Shown piece after piece: positions 1 through 7,515 of a stretch of 64,000 nt of DNA. This DNA comes from an uncultured Ruminococcus sp. (lineage in GTDB: Bacteria; Bacillota; Clostridia; Oscillospirales; Ruminococcaceae). Every line of letters begins with the position of its first letter. Position 1 is the first letter of the stretch. The stretch is taken from positions 1-64,000 of the forward strand of contig CANQWA010000001.1 of the NCBI GenBank assembly GCA_947627445.1, written 5' to 3'. The notes beneath the pieces were generated by a model that did no database searches, was not told the DNA's origin, and saw only the letters and a list, made by a program, of their open reading frames with translations. Made by a program: the position numbers and the translations under genes.

Positions 1-33
1 ACCGCCTTCTTCTTTCATTATACCTTATTTATC

Positions 34-102
34 AAAAAAAGTCCAGCCGAGCGCTGGCCTTTTTTGACAGGCTGAGCCGAAGGATGTAGGAATCCTTCGG
101 CT
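34..102 (+). terminator. Two consecutive hairpins, probable terminators
   Basis: Two hairpins lie side by side. The first (34-65) has an A-tract, CCAGC paired with GCTGG, and a T-tract, so it can work in either direction. The second (75-102) pairs AGCCGAAGGAT with ATCCTTCGGCT and is followed by a T-rich stretch. They probably end a transcript entering from outside the window on the left. From 103 to 368 I see no gene of convincing length; the only candidate is the 18-codon ORF listed separately. Confidence 0.6.
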
Positions 103-262
103 TGTTGTTTTCATCTTGAATTATATGTCGATTTGTGGTAGAATCAGTAAAACCCGCTTCCGCAAAACTGAAACCTCCTCCCCTGTACAAAACAGCGTAA
201 ATGTGGTAAAATAGAAGCATAGAAAACGCTGTGCGAACAGCACCCGGAAGGTGAAATCAAAA

Positions 263-319
263 ATGCGGAAATTTGAGTATGTTGTACGCAATGAAAGACT
301 GAACACACCAAATTTTTGA
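263..319 (+). CDS. Possible 18-residue small ORF, unrecognised
   Basis: An ATG at 263 follows an AAGGTG-like site and opens a very short frame (starts MRKFEYVVRNER, stop at 317-319). A TAAAAT hexamer about 60 bases upstream could be part of a promoter. I recognise no family. It could be a real small peptide, the N-terminal stub of a truncated gene, or chance. Confidence 0.15.
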   Translation: MRKFEYVVRNERLNTPNF

Positions 320-368
320 CGTGGTACTCGCCAAAATCTGCTGAAAAATGTGTGTATCTCCTCGTGAA

Positions 369-890
369 TTAGTGCTTTCCGATTCTCTGTGTAGTCTTTT
401 GCAGCACCGAAACAAATACAACTGCTACTGCCAGATTGACACCGCCCTTTAACAGATACATCAATAAATTAAATGTCGCCGCTGCACCATAAAAGACCCA
501 ATCACATGCAAAATAACCGAATGCCATGATCAGTTCGGCAAGGATGCCACCGATAATCCTGCCGGCAAGGGGAGATTTGACGCCTATTTGGGCAAACACT
601 TGACTGCTTGCATGAACCGTCATTGCCATCAGCGCCTTGATGACCAATGTAAACACTGCATACTGTGGATATCCAGAAAACAGATCCGCCAGCATCGAGC
701 CGATACCTGCAGCAGCAGCCCCATAAACCGGTCCCAGCAGCCAGCCGCACAGCAGTACCACAGCATCCCCCAGATGTACATAGCCCCCCAGAGGAAGGGG
801 GATTTTGACAAACATGGTCATTACGAACGCCAATGCTGCCATCAGTGATGCTGTTATCATCATGTGAAGCTTTTGATTTTTTTTGTTCAT
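369..890 (-). CDS. ECF transporter S component (vitamin/precursor uptake)
   Basis: This 173-residue integral membrane protein has about five to six hydrophobic segments. It carries the signature of ECF-type substrate-binding (S) subunits: PLPLGGYVHLGDA near residues 32-44, followed by a Gly/Ala-rich GPVYGAAAAGIGS stretch and LADLFSGY. S components capture a vitamin or related micronutrient and couple to a shared EcfA1-EcfA2-EcfT module, which this window encodes at 41.1-43.6 kb. The ATG at 890 is chosen because AGGAGG sits 7 bases upstream; an upstream ATG at 932 has no such site. The protein resembles the DUF1393/HmpT-like group, but the substrate cannot be read from sequence. The gene is a single transcription unit with palindromic elements in its promoter. 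Confidence 0.8.
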   Translation of the reverse strand: MNKKNQKLHMMITASLMAALAFVMTMFVKIPLPLGGYVHLGDAVVLLCGWLLGPVYGAAAAGIGSMLADLFSGYPQYAVFTLVIKALMAMTVHASSQVFAQIGVKSPLAGRIIGGILAELIMAFGYFACDWVFYGAAATFNLLMYLLKGGVNLAVAVVFVSVLQKTTQRIGKH

Positions 891-904
891 ATCACATACC
901 TCCT

Positions 905-948
905 TGTATACATGATTATATCCTGTATACATTCGTATGTCTCATACG
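905..948 (-). promoter_or_regulatory. Putative promoter/operator of the ECF S component gene
   Basis: Upstream of the S component a TATAAT hexamer (915-920, minus strand) is flanked by two copies of TGTATACAT (905-913 and 924-932, 19 bases apart) and by a perfect palindrome CGTATG-TCT-CATACG (934-948). Repeated boxes straddling a -10 element suggest a repressor site, as expected for a vitamin uptake gene. I do not recognise the regulator. Confidence 0.4.
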
Positions 949-982
949 TTTTTCTTTATTATGCTTGAGTGAAAAAAGCTAT

Positions 983-1103
983 AGGCAAACCTGCATAAAG
1001 ATGGTGCGTCAAATGCACCGTCAGATTTTTCGTCAAATATGACGGAAAATAGACAAGCAGTTGACGTGCAAAGCCGTTAGGCGCTCTTTGTGCGGGGTTG
1101 CCG
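983..1103. repeat. 121-bp repeat A, copy 1 (MITE-like)
   Basis: This 121-bp unit is nearly identical over its whole length to 9625-9745. It begins aggcaaacctgcataaag and ends with an imperfect inverted copy (ctttgtgcggggttgcc). Inside is a small palindrome around cgtcaaatatgacg. It lies 10 bases beyond the stop codon of the minus-strand HD-GYP gene, the same relation the second copy has to its neighbour. It has no coding capacity. Confidence 0.85.
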
Positions 1104-1113
1104 ATGTAAACAT

Positions 1114-2181
1114 TTATTCCATTTCCTGTTCACCCAGAATGCTGAAATGCGCCAGGCGGACCTCCTCCATACACTTTTGAAATGCATAAAGCAGTTTGGG
1201 ATTAAACACGCCGCATTCATTATTGAAGATCATTTCCACAGCTTTTTCATGGGAAAATGCCTTTTTATAACATCGAGGCGAGGTCAATGCATCATACACA
1301 TCTGCCAGGGCAACCACCTGTGCCCAGATGGTGATTTCATCGCCTTTCAGACCATCAGGATACCCTCTGCCATCCCAGCGTTCATGATGATGCCGACAAA
1401 TGTCATAGCTGTAATTATAGACATCCTCGGTCATAATGGATGGAATCTTTTGAAGAATCTCACAGCCTCTGACCGTATGCAGCTTCATGGTTTTAAATTC
1501 CTCATCAGTGAGTCTGCCGGGCTTGTTCAGGATTGCATCTGGAATAGCGATTTTTCCTACATCATGCAGCACCGCAGAATTCACAATTTTTTCGACCTCT
1601 GTTCTGGGCAGGGCATATTCCGGGTAGATTTCTCCAATAGTGGTCATGAGAATATCCGTCAGATTGCAAATTCTTCTGACATGCTCGCCGGATTCGCAAT
1701 CACGAAATTCGATGATGGTGGCAAGTGTCTCAATCATAGACTGATTCAATGCGCTCAGCTGTGCCACTTGTTCATGTACAATTTCTTCCAAATCGTTCCG
1801 ATGCATATACAACTCTACCATGTGATCCACACGGCATCTCAAAAACTGCATCAAATATGGTTTCATGATCACGTCTACTGCACCCAGATGATATGCATCC
1901 ATCAGCATTTTTTCGCTGTCTGCTGCTGTGATGATAAACACCGGTATCTGTCGGATCTTCCCAGTATGATTCATGTTTTCCAGTACAGCAAGACCGTTTA
2001 CCTTTGGCATCATCAGATCCAGAAGCACTGCCGCTACATGCGTTCCGCTGTTGATAATCGCCAAAGCCTCCTCCCCGTCCTCTGCTTGGAGAATATCATA
2101 CGCTTCTTCAAAAGCATTGGCAAGCAACTCACGGTTGATCTCCATATCATCTACGATCAGTATGGTATGCCTTTTTCTCAT
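1114..2181 (-). CDS. Response regulator with HD-GYP output domain
   Basis: This 355-residue protein has an N-terminal receiver domain (about 5-122; acidic pair at 11-12, phospho-acceptor Asp55 in LLDLMMP, Lys107 in KPY), a short helical linker, and a C-terminal HD-GYP domain (about 150-345). The metal-binding HD pair is at 206-207 (HDVGKIAIPD), and HHERWDGRGYP at 265-275 contains the GYP motif. The family usually hydrolyses cyclic di-GMP or related dinucleotides under phosphorylation control. The start follows AAGGAG. The Hpt gene is 11 bases upstream, so the two proteins probably share a phosphorelay; the hybrid kinase is not in the window. Confidence 0.92.
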   Translation of the reverse strand: MRKRHTILIVDDMEINRELLANAFEEAYDILQAEDGEEALAIINSGTHVAAVLLDLMMPKVNGLAVLENMNHTGKIRQIPVFIITAADSEKMLMDAYHLGAVDVIMKPYLMQFLRCRVDHMVELYMHRNDLEEIVHEQVAQLSALNQSMIETLATIIEFRDCESGEHVRRICNLTDILMTTIGEIYPEYALPRTEVEKIVNSAVLHDVGKIAIPDAILNKPGRLTDEEFKTMKLHTVRGCEILQKIPSIMTEDVYNYSYDICRHHHERWDGRGYPDGLKGDEITIWAQVVALADVYDALTSPRCYKKAFSHEKAVEMIFNNECGVFNPKLLYAFQKCMEEVRLAHFSILGEQEME

Positions 2182-2192
2182 GGTGTACTCCT

Positions 2193-2543
2193 TTATGCGT
2201 TGGCAAGGATACAGGCGATGATTTTCTCCTGTATCGGAAGAATACGCTCCAACTCGGTTCTTGCCCCTATTGGATCTCCCTCACGCAGCAGGCGGACTAC
2301 TTCGCTGTAGCCTTCATAAAGTGGTGTTACAGAAAGATTTCCCATAACGCCCTTTAGAGTATGGGCATTGACCTCTGCCGCCTGAAGATCGCCGTTTTCA
2401 AAACAAGGCAGTGTTTCAGAATCCGCCACTGCTTTGGGAAGCTTTCCCAGCATGCGTTCATATAGACTCGCTTTGTTCATGAACCGTCCCAGACCCTCTT
2501 CGGTGTTGACACCAAGTGTTTGTAATTCATCTATCATACTCAT
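2193..2543 (-). CDS. Hpt domain phosphotransfer protein
   Basis: This 116-residue all-helical protein matches a single histidine phosphotransfer domain. The conserved AHTLKGVMGNLS segment places the phosphorylatable histidine at residue 61. Stand-alone Hpt proteins pass phosphate between a hybrid sensor kinase and a response regulator. The gene starts at an ATG behind AGGAGG and lies directly upstream of the HD-GYP response regulator, its likely partner. It follows ispE by 14 bases and appears to be the fifth gene of the same minus-strand run. Confidence 0.85.
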   Translation of the reverse strand: MSMIDELQTLGVNTEEGLGRFMNKASLYERMLGKLPKAVADSETLPCFENGDLQAAEVNAHTLKGVMGNLSVTPLYEGYSEVVRLLREGDPIGARTELERILPIQEKIIACILANA

Positions 2544-2557
2544 GATCGATTCCTCCT

Positions 2558-3415
2558 TTATGCAATTGTTTCACAGCAGCAGGCAAAGGGGACAATTTTT
2601 TTCAATGCCTGACATGCCTGCTTCGCTGTTTCTTCACTTTCAAATATGCCATATACCGCAGCACCACTTCCGGTCATGACGCTGCACCATGCTCCCTGTT
2701 CCAGCATCACGCTGCGGATGTTTGTAATTTCTGGCAAATCAATCGCCGCTTCAAAAAGATTGCCACAAAGTGCTGCAACCTCCGGAACAGATGCACCTTT
2801 TTTCAGTACAGATCTGAGCTGCTGCACCTGCGGATGCACCGGATTTTCCAACGTATCCATACGGTGGTATGCTTCAGCTGTAGAAACGCCGGATGTGCCC
2901 TTTGCGATTACCATATGCTTTGTTTCAAATGCAGGAAGCTGTTCCAGGTCTTCCCCGATCCCTGCAGCATAGGCTGTTCCACCCATGAGAAAAAAGGGAA
3001 CGTCTGCACCCAGACCAACTGCAATCCGGTTAAGCTGTTCCATAGTCAGCGGAGCGCCTGTCAGTTCCTGCAATGCCAGCAAAACAGCAGCGCCATCTGT
3101 ACTACCGCCGCCCATACCTGCCTGCATGGGAATCTGTTTCTGGATCTGTATTTCCACGCCTTCTGAAATCCCGGCTGCATCACAGAAACACTGCGCAGCC
3201 TTCCAGGCAATATTCTTCTCTGTACAGGGTACATCCGGATCGTCGCAGGTCAAGATGATACCGCTTTTTTTCGTGACAGAAACAGTTACCACATCATAGA
3301 TGGAAACCGTCTGGAATACGGTTTCCAGCAGATGATATCCGTCCTCCCGTATACCGGTCACATCCAATCCCAGATTGATTTTTGCCGATGCTTTTCGCGT
3401 AACAGTACGGCTCAT
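2558..3415 (-). CDS. ispE: 4-diphosphocytidyl-2-C-methyl-D-erythritol kinase
   Basis: This is a 285-residue GHMP kinase, the usual IspE length. It opens with KASAKINLGLDV and carries the glycine-rich ATP-binding motif PMQAGMGGGSTDGAA near residues 94-108 and a C-terminal MTGSGAAVYG motif. It phosphorylates the 2-hydroxyl of CDP-methylerythritol in the non-mevalonate (MEP) isoprenoid pathway in the cytosol. The ATG overlaps the TGA of the upstream aminotransferase gene (ATGA), so the two are translationally coupled. Other MEP genes are not in the window. Confidence 0.95.
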   Translation of the reverse strand: MSRTVTRKASAKINLGLDVTGIREDGYHLLETVFQTVSIYDVVTVSVTKKSGIILTCDDPDVPCTEKNIAWKAAQCFCDAAGISEGVEIQIQKQIPMQAGMGGGSTDGAAVLLALQELTGAPLTMEQLNRIAVGLGADVPFFLMGGTAYAAGIGEDLEQLPAFETKHMVIAKGTSGVSTAEAYHRMDTLENPVHPQVQQLRSVLKKGASVPEVAALCGNLFEAAIDLPEITNIRSVMLEQGAWCSVMTGSGAAVYGIFESEETAKQACQALKKIVPFACCCETIA

Positions 3416-4596
3416 GATGGCAATTCCCCTTTGTGCCGGTTGACAAAATGCTCGATTCGATGCAGCGCTTCCTGCAAATGCTTCAGAGAATAGGCATAGG
3501 AAACACGAACAAAACCCTCACCGCTGTCTCCAAAGGCGTTGCCCGGTACAACAGCGACATTTTCTTCTTCCAACAGTCGGTTGCAGAATTCCTCGCTGCT
3601 CATACCAGTACTGCGGATGCAAGGAAACATATAAAATGCGCCTTCCGGATTAAAGCAGGTCAAACCAATGCGGTTGAAACCGTCTACCAACATACGACGG
3701 CGCATATTGTATTCCTCCACCATTTTCTGCACCTCTTCATCGCATTCCCGCAGGGCAACGATAGCCGCATATTGACTGAGCGTCGGTGCGCACATGATGG
3801 CATACTGATGAATTTTCAGCATCTGTTGGGTCAAAGGCTTCGGTGCGCAGACATAGCCCAGGCGCCATCCTGTCATAGCGAACGCTTTGGAAAAACCACT
3901 GACATAGATGGTACGCTCCCACATGCCTTCTAAAGAGGCGATAGAAACATGTTTTCTGCCGTATGTCAGTTCGGAATAGATCTCATCCGTCAGAACAATC
4001 ACATTGGTATCACGCAGTACCTCTGCAATGGCTTCCAGATCCTCGCGGGTCATAATACCGCCGGTTGGATTGTTGGGATAAGGCAGGATCAACAGCTTGG
4101 TACGGTCGGTGATCCGCTTCCTTAGCTCCTCTGCTGTCAGCTTGAAATTGTTCTCCAACTTTGTGGGAATGGACACGGCAACGCCGTGGGTCAGTTCCAC
4201 AATCGGCTTATAGCAGACAAAAGAAGGCTCTACAATCAGCACTTCATCTCCGGGATTGATCAAGGCACGAATTGCCAGATCAATTGCCTCAGAGCCGCCA
4301 ACGGTAACCACTACTTCGTTGTCTGCATTGTATTGCAGCTGATATTTCTTATCCAGATAATGAACGATCTCCTGCCGCAGATCTGCCATGCCCTGATTGG
4401 CGCTGTAGATCATGCGCTTGCGTTCCAGGGTTTCTATGGCAGTCTGACGCACAGTCCAGGGCGTCTGAAAATCCGGTTCGCCTACACCCAGACTGATCAC
4501 ACCTTCCCGCATTGCCGCAAGATCAAAAAATTTACGAATACCGGAAGGCTTCATTTCTTTTACTTTATCCGAAAGAATTGTGTCATAATTCAACAC
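3412..4596 (-). CDS. PLP-dependent class I/II aminotransferase
   Basis: This 394-residue protein has the fold-type I aminotransferase pattern: SLGVGEPDFQTP near residues 35-46, PNNPTGG around 175, DEIYSEL around 205, and SGFSKAFAMTGWRLG near 232 with the PLP-binding lysine. The sequence resembles the aspartate/aromatic (PatA-like) subgroup, but the amino donor cannot be fixed. A GTG start at 4596 fits a GGGGAG site 7 bases upstream. The gene follows the Lrp regulator by 22 bases and overlaps ispE by 4, a pairing common in Clostridia, where the Lrp protein may sense the product amino acid. Confidence 0.9.
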   Translation of the reverse strand: MLNYDTILSDKVKEMKPSGIRKFFDLAAMREGVISLGVGEPDFQTPWTVRQTAIETLERKRMIYSANQGMADLRQEIVHYLDKKYQLQYNADNEVVVTVGGSEAIDLAIRALINPGDEVLIVEPSFVCYKPIVELTHGVAVSIPTKLENNFKLTAEELRKRITDRTKLLILPYPNNPTGGIMTREDLEAIAEVLRDTNVIVLTDEIYSELTYGRKHVSIASLEGMWERTIYVSGFSKAFAMTGWRLGYVCAPKPLTQQMLKIHQYAIMCAPTLSQYAAIVALRECDEEVQKMVEEYNMRRRMLVDGFNRIGLTCFNPEGAFYMFPCIRSTGMSSEEFCNRLLEEENVAVVPGNAFGDSGEGFVRVSYAYSLKHLQEALHRIEHFVNRHKGELPS

Positions 4597-4618
4597 CGTT
4601 CTCTCCCCTTTCCTTTAC

Positions 4619-5101
4619 TTACGGGAAATAATAACCCCGTTCGTCTTTTTCTTCGTCCTCAATGAGAATACCATTCATTTTATAGTTCTTTAAGACAAAA
4701 TAAGTGGCAGTGGACATCACGCCAGCCAGAGGTGCCAGCTTTCGTGCTACAAACAAGGAGATTTCTTTGACATTGGTGCCCTTGACGGTGACAGAAAGAT
4801 CGTATGCACCAGCCATCAGCGATACGCTTTCTACCTGGTCGTACTGCATAATGGTGTGGGCGATCTCCTCATAGCCGCAGTCACGCTTCGGCGTGACACG
4901 CAGCTCAATCACTGCAGTCACAGTGTCCTTGTTTACAAGCTCTTCGTCCACAATGGCACTGTAGCCCTTGATAACGCCTTCTTCCTCCAGATTCTGAATT
5001 TCCGCCTTCACCGCTTCCTCAGAAACACCCAGCATTACCGCCAGTTCTGCATCGGACATACGGGCGTTCTGCCGCAGCAGCTTAATCAATTGTTCTCTCA
5101 T
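4619..5101 (-). CDS. Lrp/AsnC family transcriptional regulator
   Basis: This 160-residue protein has an N-terminal winged helix-turn-helix (about 1-50: NARMSDAELAVMLGVSEEAV) and a C-terminal RAM/ligand-binding domain with the VESVSLMAGAYDLSVTVKG segment. Such proteins form octamers that sense amino acids and control metabolism genes. The ATG at 5101 has AGGAGG 7 bases upstream; the more distal ATG at 5119 is less suitable. It is directly followed by the aminotransferase gene. The C-terminus (EDEEKDERGYYFP) extends a little beyond the usual family end. Confidence 0.9.
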   Translation of the reverse strand: MREQLIKLLRQNARMSDAELAVMLGVSEEAVKAEIQNLEEEGVIKGYSAIVDEELVNKDTVTAVIELRVTPKRDCGYEEIAHTIMQYDQVESVSLMAGAYDLSVTVKGTNVKEISLFVARKLAPLAGVMSTATYFVLKNYKMNGILIEDEEKDERGYYFP

Positions 5102-5156
5102 ATATAGTCCTCCTATCATTACTTTGTACCGAAATCTCCGATACAGTTTTTTACGA

Positions 5157-6005
5157 TTATGGCAGTGTCACAAACACCGGCTGATGCTTGACAAAGTAAC
5201 ACCCGCTGGTAAAACCAACTGCCTTTGCGATCTGGATTCCCTGTGCAATCCCCTTGCCAAGATCCGTATCGCAATGAGCATCTGAACCAAAGGTCAGAAT
5301 TTCGCCGCCCATCTCCCGGTAAATTTTTAAAAGCTCTGGAGTTGGAAAGGTCATTCCATATTTTTGACGCAGTCCAGAAGTGTTCAGTTCGATACCTTTT
5401 CCCTGGTCAATCAGACATCGAAAGCAGGCACGTATGATCTCTTCAAAAGGCATCAGATCCACAGAAAGTCCTGCCTCTCCTTCGATATACCGCAGCGGAT
5501 AAGTCAAATGCCCCAGCACGTCAAATTTCCCCCAGCGGCAAATATCATACAATTGTCGGAAATACAGTTCCAGCAGTCTGTCTAATGATTCTTTCTGATA
5601 ATCCAGGCAGAAAAAATCCGGCTGATCTAACAGTTCGTGAAGAGAGGCAATAATAAAATCCAGACGTTCGTCCTTTCCAACGGATTCGGATAATCCAAAA
5701 TCACTGTTCGGCTGTCCCATTTCCATACCGCACAGCAGTGTCACACCTTGCTGTACCGCTTCTGTTTTTCTGACAGAAACCGCTTCCAGGGACTGCTCCA
5801 GCACTGCTGCATGATCGAATACTTCCCATTCATTTCTCGGCGTGACATTGTAATGAGGCTGCGTAAAAAAGCGGTTCATCTCCACATGCTCTGTCACCGT
5901 GAGAACAGAAAGCTGTATCTTTGCTGCTCGTGCGCATAATTGTTCTACTGTGCCTGCGCCGTCCGGTGAAAAACCGGTATGGGTATGGCAATCCATCAGA
6001 AGCAC
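5157..6005 (-). CDS. PHP-domain phosphatase, histidinol-phosphatase (HisJ/HisK) family
   Basis: The protein is 282 residues from a GTG at 6005, chosen because GGGAGG lies 8 bases upstream and because upstream in-frame ATGs fall inside the T-box leader. It starts VLLMDCHTHTGFSPDG, the first PHP metal motif, followed by TVTEH, a mid-protein GMEMGQ, SLHELLD, DVLGHLTYP and a C-terminal FGSDAHCDTDLG. This set matches histidinol-phosphate phosphatases of the PHP superfamily (last phosphate step of histidine synthesis). No other his gene is nearby, so a different phosphate ester substrate is possible. A transcription-attenuation leader precedes it. Confidence 0.8.
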   Translation of the reverse strand: MLLMDCHTHTGFSPDGAGTVEQLCARAAKIQLSVLTVTEHVEMNRFFTQPHYNVTPRNEWEVFDHAAVLEQSLEAVSVRKTEAVQQGVTLLCGMEMGQPNSDFGLSESVGKDERLDFIIASLHELLDQPDFFCLDYQKESLDRLLELYFRQLYDICRWGKFDVLGHLTYPLRYIEGEAGLSVDLMPFEEIIRACFRCLIDQGKGIELNTSGLRQKYGMTFPTPELLKIYREMGGEILTFGSDAHCDTDLGKGIAQGIQIAKAVGFTSGCYFVKHQPVFVTLP

Positions 6006-6045
6006 CGCATTTCCCTCCCTTATACGTTTCAAAAGTGATTTCATC

Positions 6046-6287
6046 AAAAATGCCCTCGCCGCCAAATGGGACGAAGGCATTCGTGTTACCACCCAAGTTT
6101 GAAAACGCAGAACGTTCTCCTCAACATTCCTTAACGCAGAATGTACGCTGCGGTTTCCCACAGAAGCTCACGGAAAGCACCTGCGCCTTACTCAAACGTT
6201 TTCACCAGACACGTTCTCTCTGCACAGCAAAGCCACAGTCACGCCGTTCATTGCCCAAAATCATATTCAAACAAATTGTCATATATC
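6046..6287 (-). promoter_or_regulatory. T-box riboswitch leader upstream of the PHP phosphatase
   Basis: On the minus strand the leader carries the T-box sequence TTGGGTGGTAACACG (6084-6098 region) followed by TTCGTCCC. A terminator hairpin follows (AATGCC..TTCG paired with CGA.GGCATT, 6049-6081) and then a T-run. Upstream are the AGAGAG and GGTGAA elements of the apical part of stem I (CAGAGAG near 6215-6222). T-boxes bind an uncharged tRNA and switch the terminator off. I could not assign the specifier codon: the usual AGTA/GAA loop E pair around it is not obvious, and no histidine codon sits at the expected place. Confidence 0.8.
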
Positions 6288-6316
6288 ATTATAGCAAAAA
6301 TCCACCGGGATGTCAA
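6288..6316 (-). promoter_or_regulatory. Sigma-A type promoter for the T-box/PHP operon
   Basis: A consensus TTGACA (6311-6316) and TATAAT (6288-6293) are separated by 17 bases on the minus strand, immediately upstream of the T-box leader. Confidence 0.85.
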
Positions 6317-6400
6317 CTATTTTTTAAAAATTCAAAGAAATTGAACATCGAAAATGGAAAATCACTGCGTAAGCCGGTAAGGAAATCTTTACAACTATAA

Positions 6401-6492
6401 AGGCAAACCCGCACAAAGAACGCCTGGCGGCTTTGCCGATTGCCGTCTCATACCATCCTCTTCATTCCGATAGATCCATCTATCGGAATGAA
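6401..6492. repeat. Hybrid repeat: end of repeat A fused to repeat B
   Basis: Positions 6401-6437 are the inverted right end of repeat A (aggcaaacccgcacaaag, then the complement of the aaagccg..aggcg part). From 6438 the sequence becomes the inverted repeat B core (ctcataccatcctc), followed by a perfect 15-bp stem hairpin, ttcattccgatagat with its complement (6461-6492). The first 18 bases are the exact inverted complement of 9728-9745. Confidence 0.8.
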
Positions 6493-6604
6493 GGGATTGG
6501 TGTAAAATAGAAGATAAGAACATGTTCTATGTTCATAGCAAAGGAATATAAATGCACATGCGTTAAAAAACAGCGTACACGACATTTCGATTTTGTCATG
6601 CACG

Positions 6605-6811
6605 CTATTTTTCATCGGGTACATACAATAATACGTCTTCGACTTTGCAATCCAATATGGTACAAAGGTCATTTAACAATGTGGTTGTAATTCCGCAGTT
6701 GTGTTTTAATCGATGAATCGTGTTTTTACTGATGTTATATTTTGTAATCAGGATATAAGTGGTTATATTTTTGGATTTCATCGTTTCCCACAAAGGCACA
6801 TAGCTTATCAT
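6605..6811 (-). CDS. Small XRE/Cro-type helix-turn-helix regulator
   Basis: This 68-residue protein is a single helix-turn-helix domain (HTH_26-like): SYVPLWETMKSKNI at the start, a recognition helix region around NISKNTIHRLKHN, and LNDLCTILDCKVEDVLLYVPDE at the end, all typical of the family. The full N-terminal YxPLW motif supports the ATG at 6811. It is divergent from the small gene at 6911, with a shared 99-base intergenic region, so autoregulation is likely. It sits at the left end of the AT-rich segment bracketed by repeats. Confidence 0.8.
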   Translation of the reverse strand: MISYVPLWETMKSKNITTYILITKYNISKNTIHRLKHNCGITTTLLNDLCTILDCKVEDVLLYVPDEK

Positions 6812-6850
6812 GTTTTATCACCATTTTAAGTATACGTTTAAAATTCAGTA

Positions 6851-6879
6851 TTGACTATACCTAAAATTTTGAGTATAAT
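6851..6879 (+). promoter_or_regulatory. Promoter of the small gene at 6911
   Basis: TTGACT (6851-6856) and TATAAT (6874-6879) have a 17-base spacer. The surrounding region (6829-6879) contains TATAC/GTATA half sites that could be operators for the divergent HTH protein. Confidence 0.7.
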
Positions 6880-6910
6880 AGATGTAAAGCCTGAAAGGAG
6901 CATCTGAAAG

Positions 6911-7126
6911 ATGGATATAAACAAGATACTAGAAATAATTGCTTTACAAAACAATGTGAGCATTGACCAAATTCGTCAGGAGATTCAAGAAGCATTGGAC
7001 ATTGGTTGGAACAGTAATGATGAGGAGGTACAAGCGCATTGGCGCAGGATTCCCACAAAGCATGGACAGCCAACCTTGGAAGAAGTTCTTTTATATATTA
7101 TAAATACACTATCCGCAACTGAATGA
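6911..7126 (+). CDS. Small conserved protein, Spo0A C-terminal-like annotation
   Basis: This 71-residue protein begins MDINKILEIIALQNNV and has a helical N-terminal half and a PTLEEVLLYIINTL C-terminal helix. It resembles short clostridial proteins annotated by similarity to the Spo0A C-terminal region, but it is much shorter than a DNA-binding Spo0A domain and its function is unknown. AAAGGAG lies about 9 bases upstream of the ATG, and a good promoter precedes it. It is divergent from the HTH regulator. Confidence 0.65.
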   Translation: MDINKILEIIALQNNVSIDQIRQEIQEALDIGWNSNDEEVQAHWRRIPTKHGQPTLEEVLLYIINTLSATE

Positions 7127-7169
7127 CATCAAATGATTAGACCTTTTGTTTTGATGTAATTTCGTCTTT

Positions 7170-7200
7170 CTCATACCATCCTCTACGCCGCCTGCGGCGG
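7170..7200. repeat. Repeat B fragment (inverted)
   Basis: The segment contains ctcataccatcctctac followed by GCCGCC-TGC-GGCGG. It is the exact reverse complement of the gccgccgcaggcggc / gtagaggatggtatgag block at 50888-50919. Only part of the repeat is present. From 7201 to about 7460 I see no gene apart from the doubtful minus-strand ORF listed next. Confidence 0.7.
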
Positions 7201-7293
7201 TATAACATTCTCATATTTTAGGGTCTTGCTATGCTCCGGGCAAATAGGAGCAACGGATTTCTGAATCTCCGTGATGATTCGGATAAGTTTCAT
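7183..7293 (-). CDS. Possible 36-residue ORF ending inside repeat B
   Basis: An ATG at 7293 behind AAGGTGGAAG opens a frame starting MKLIRIITEIQKSVAP. Its last codons (PPQAA) and TAG stop come from the repeat B fragment. It may be the stub of a gene cut by the repeat, a genuine small peptide, or chance. No family recognised. Confidence 0.2.
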   Translation of the reverse strand: MKLIRIITEIQKSVAPICPEHSKTLKYENVIPPQAA

Positions 7294-7463
7294 CTTCCAC
7301 CTTAGGGATTCTGCTGTGTCTGTTCACAGGGCTTCGTGTCGGAGCATGCTGCAGACTGACTTTTGGGGATTGTCACGTGTGATCCATGTATCAGTAGAAT
7401 GGACGAAAGCATTCTTCCTCTTCCATTACCATTATATCACAAACAAAATGATTTATACCGGTT

Positions 7464-7492
7464 GAATTATGTCAGAAATTGTGATATAATAG
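7464..7492 (+). promoter_or_regulatory. Promoter of the LytTR two-component operon
   Basis: TTGAAT (7464-7469) and TATAAT (7487-7492) have a 17-base spacer; the first gene starts 24 bases downstream of the -10. Confidence 0.75.
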
Positions 7493-7515
7493 AGGAAGAG
7501 AAAGGGATGTGAACA

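Noticed and set aside
1090-2310. 406-codon open frame on the plus strand
   Set aside because: It lies entirely antisense to the HD-GYP gene, whose domains and ribosome site are clear; the antisense product is His/Cys/Phe-rich and matches nothing.
5921-6400. 159-codon plus-strand frame over the PHP gene start
   Set aside because: It overlaps the T-box leader and the phosphatase start antisense; the RNA elements on the minus strand account for this sequence.
6519-6528. GAACATGTTC palindrome as an SOS (LexA) box
   Set aside because: The Bacillota box is GAAC-N4-GTTC; this one has only two bases between the half sites, and no SOS gene is adjacent.
7271-7465. 64-codon plus-strand frame between the small gene and the LytTR operon
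   Set aside because: It has no ribosome site, runs into the promoter of the LytTR operon, and shows no protein-like pattern.
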